Program-made: the position numbers and the translations under genes
Shown: in pieces, positions 12,938 through 14,445 of the stretch
How the letters are laid out: each line of letters starts with the position of its first letter
How positions within the stretch are numbered: position 1 is the stretch's first letter
The notes under the pieces: generated by a model
The model's input: the letters and a program-made list of their open reading frames with translations, nothing else
Told to the model about the DNA's origin: nothing
Databases searched by the model: none
Assembly (NCBI GenBank): GCA_949288685.1
Contig: CASELB010000012.1
Location: 1-14,445, forward strand
Length of the DNA stretch: 14,445 nt
From: an uncultured bacterium
Lineage (GTDB): Bacteria; Cyanobacteriota; Vampirovibrionia; Gastranaerophilales; Gastranaerophilaceae
Reading direction: 5' to 3'

Positions 12938-13288
12938 TTAACTGTCCGGGTCAAAATCACTGTAATCAAATTCTTCTTTTGCACCTTCTTCGGTATTTTG
13001 CGGAACATCAGGATAATCATTTGAAATATTATCCGTACTGCCTTCCGCCTGCGGATTGATACCGTCTATTTTGACTCCGTATCTGTCGTTTATAATAACC
13101 AGATCTCCATAAGCGACAGTTTTTCCGCCAACTTGCAGATAAACTTTGTTATCATAAACGGAACTAATATCAACAACTATTCCTTCTTCTATATTTTTTA
13201 ACTCTCCGAGCGGAATTTTTACTTTTTCAAATACAGCGGTCATATCAACCTGAATACTGTCCCAGAGGTTTGTATTTTCTTCACTCAT
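12938..13288 (-). CDS. Predicted internal-start product: FliN-like single SpoA protein
   Basis: Met252 of the dual-SpoA protein (ATG at 13288-13286) is preceded by GGAGG (13300-13296) with a 7-base spacer, one of the better Shine-Dalgarno sites in the window and stronger than that of the full-length gene. The in-frame product would be 116 residues: a short leader MSEENTNLW, the second SpoA domain and the acidic tail, which is FliN-sized. In type III secretion, SctQ genes such as those for YscQ and Spa33 are known to make a C-terminal SpoA fragment from an internal start that joins the full-length protein. No separate fliN is seen in the window. Actual use of this start is inferred from sequence only. 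Confidence 0.6.
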   Translation of the reverse strand: MSEENTNLWDSIQVDMTAVFEKVKIPLGELKNIEEGIVVDISSVYDNKVYLQVGGKTVAYGDLVIINDRYGVKIDGINPQAEGSTDNISNDYPDVPQNTEEGAKEEFDYSDFDPDS

Positions 13289-14041
13289 GTCACTTCCTCC
13301 ACTGTTTTCTAATGGAACTACCAGTCTTTTATCCGGTTTAATTTTTACATCTTTTATTATTTTGTTGCCTACAATAAGGTGCATGTTGTTTGCCCTGCTG
13401 TTATCGCAAACAACAATATCACCGGTATCAAGCCGTTTTATATCTGCAAGCGGAAACCTTGTGCTGCCTAAAATAAAATTAACCTCTACAAGCGCATTCG
13501 AAAGATAATTTTCATTAATTCTTGCTTTTACGGCTTCTCTTTTGGGGGGATTAAGAATGTCGCGCGGCAGGGATATTATAAATTTCGCCGCATCTTCAGA
13601 AAGTTCATTCTTTACTAAAAAAGTTAAATGCAGTATTTCCGTATATTTTTTCTCTTTGTCAATGCTAAAATTCGGCGTCAATTTTTCGTATAGGAAATCA
13701 TTAAATGCGGTTATTATTCTTGCCTCGAGTTCTGTTACTTCCGTTAATTCAAAATTTTTGTTGGCACTTCCGAGAACTTTGTCGAGAATAACGTTAATTG
13801 TTTCCTGCGAAATTCTTATAAAAATATCGCTCTTTTTATTTATCTTAATTTTTGTAACAAAAAAAGTTTCATTCTGAGAGAGGATATTCATATTTTGACT
13901 GACAGAAATGAGTTTAAATTTTAATCCTTCAAAGAAAAACTCATCAGAAGCAGCCTGTACTGCCGGCGCAAATGTTTTTTCAATCCAGCCGTACTCTTCA
14001 TATAAATCGTTAAATACACTGTTTAACAAAGATGTACTCAT
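12938..14041 (-). CDS. Flagellar switch protein with two SpoA domains (FliM/FliN-SctQ-like)
   Basis: This 367-residue protein has an N-terminal alpha/beta region (about 1-175) and two SpoA (FliM/FliN C-terminal) domains: about 181-244 (ALVEVNFILGSTRFPLADI, then LDTGDIVV) and about 261-328 (IQVDMTAVFEKVKIPLGEL, then EEGIVVDI and VAYGDLVIINDRYGVKI). A flexible acidic tail ends the chain. In flagella FliM and FliN normally carry one SpoA domain each; two in one chain is the layout of SctQ/YscQ of virulence secretion systems. It would form the cytoplasmic C-ring that sets rotation and docks export substrates. The N-terminus lacks an obvious FliM-type CheY-binding peptide. It starts the flagellar run (AAGGGA before the ATG). 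An internal start at 13288 may give a second product. Confidence 0.88.
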   Translation of the reverse strand: MSTSLLNSVFNDLYEEYGWIEKTFAPAVQAASDEFFFEGLKFKLISVSQNMNILSQNETFFVTKIKINKKSDIFIRISQETINVILDKVLGSANKNFELTEVTELEARIITAFNDFLYEKLTPNFSIDKEKKYTEILHLTFLVKNELSEDAAKFIISLPRDILNPPKREAVKARINENYLSNALVEVNFILGSTRFPLADIKRLDTGDIVVCDNSRANNMHLIVGNKIIKDVKIKPDKRLVVPLENSGGSDMSEENTNLWDSIQVDMTAVFEKVKIPLGELKNIEEGIVVDISSVYDNKVYLQVGGKTVAYGDLVIINDRYGVKIDGINPQAEGSTDNISNDYPDVPQNTEEGAKEEFDYSDFDPDS

Positions 14042-14242
14042 ATTATCCCTTAATAATATCCCGTATCTATATTATTATTTATTTATACATGTCACATCAA
14101 CTGTTTACAGGATTTTTTTTATTAAAATGTTATTCAAATGTTAATAAATATAACTAATCTTTATAAATGATTTACAAAAATTGTTCGTGTGCGTTAGAAT
14201 AAAAAGTGTGTATTAGTAAACGGAAGTAGTAGAACTTTTTTG
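14042..14242. other. Divergent AT-rich promoter region with direct repeats
   Basis: This 201-bp gap separates the flagellar operon (minus) from an exported-protein gene (plus). It contains two direct 8-bp repeats, AAATGTTA at 14125-14132 and 14136-14143, eleven bases apart, one DNA turn, as for OmpR/PhoB-type regulators. For the flagellar operon only a weak minus-strand match was found (TTGATG, 17-base spacer, TAATAA, near 14072-14100). Confidence 0.4.
14171..14200 (+). promoter_or_regulatory. Candidate promoter of the exported-protein gene
   Basis: TTTACA (14171-14176) and TAGAAT (14195-14200) are separated by 18 bases and resemble a sigma-70 promoter. They lie about 42 bases before the start codon at 14243. 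Confidence 0.45.
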
Positions 14243-14445
14243 ATGAGTAAACCAAAAAGATTGTTAATATTGGCTGCTGCTGTAGCTGCGCTGGGCTTGC
14301 CTTTTGAGTCCTGTGCCGCTGAAACAATTAATGTCACAAGCGGTACTGCAACGGTAAATACTACCTCCGGTTCTGTTACATACAGCGGACAATCCCATTC
14401 CTGGAATATTAATAATGGTGATATCTTAAACCTGGACGGCGGTAC
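14243..14445 (+). CDS. Exported protein, N-terminal fragment (adhesin- or autotransporter-like start)
   Basis: The frame is open from ATG 14243 to the window end (67 complete codons), so the protein is cut off. Residues 1-26 form a signal peptide: KPKR, then LLILAAAVAALGLPF, with cleavage probably after the Ala-Ala at 25-26. Cys24 is not in a proper lipobox (FESC), so a lipoprotein is less likely. The mature start is rich in Thr, Ser, Gly and Asn in alternating beta pattern (TINVTSGTATVNTTSGSVTY, then NNGDILNLDGG), as in beta-helical surface proteins and autotransporter passengers. The ribosome-binding site is weak (GGAAG about 16 bases upstream). Function is unknown. Orientation is opposite to the flagellar operon, so it may share regulation through the intergenic region. 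Confidence 0.75.
   Translation, partial: MSKPKRLLILAAAVAALGLPFESCAAETINVTSGTATVNTTSGSVTYSGQSHSWNINNGDILNLDGG

Noticed and set aside
1..14445. CRISPR array, tRNA or rRNA genes
   Set aside because: No regularly spaced repeats, cloverleaf-like segments or rRNA-conserved blocks were seen on either strand.

Overview
The window is an AT-rich bacterial chromosome segment carrying a Gram-negative-type flagellar export gate, a flagellin and a set of housekeeping genes. Codon bias, the MurQ and flagellar gene set and the orphan NarL/LuxR response regulator would fit a non-photosynthetic relative of the cyanobacteria (Gastranaerophilales/Melainabacteria-like gut organism). That taxonomic guess is inference only and needs a database search.

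Layout, left to right: (1) 1-270 +, the C-terminal end of ATP-type phosphoenolpyruvate carboxykinase, closed by a strong terminator. (2) 394-945 +, a single-domain tyrosine recombinase preceded by an imperfect inverted repeat. (3) 987-3440 -, a LemA / DUF3137 / DUF3137 operon whose two DUF3137 copies share two blocks of exactly identical DNA. (4) 3561-7546 -, a tightly packed five-gene run ribH-murQ-gpsA-ricT(PSP1)-DUF1643. (5) 7547-7974, a 428-bp gene-free stretch holding a long hairpin and a pair of mutually exclusive stem-loops. (6) 7975-8649 -, a NarL-family response regulator, with a NarL-type 7-2-7 dyad just upstream. (7) 8887-9762 +, flagellin, bracketed by a perfect 16-bp inverted repeat and a strong terminator. 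(8) 9829-14041 -, the flagellar cluster dual-SpoA switch protein, fliO, fliP, a tandemly duplicated fliQ, an exported small protein and fliR. (9) 14243 to the window end, +, the start of an exported protein.

The right half is the most interesting. The flagellar cluster departs from the textbook fliM/fliN-O-P-Q-R layout in three ways. The switch protein has two SpoA domains and a strong in-frame internal ribosome-binding site just before the second one, so one gene may make both a FliM/SctQ-like and a FliN-like product. FliQ is an internal duplication with an exact 118-residue period, two gate hairpins per polypeptide plus long tails. A signal-peptide protein sits between fliQ and fliR. The flagellin gene with its ribosome-binding site is enclosed by 16-bp inverted arms lying between the promoter region and the terminator. 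This geometry fits either an invertible ON/OFF flagellin cassette or a 5'-3' mRNA panhandle. The FimB-like single-domain recombinase at the left end of the window is a possible but distant candidate for catalysing an inversion. The response regulator between these parts may control itself, and possibly flagellin, through the 7-2-7 dyad.
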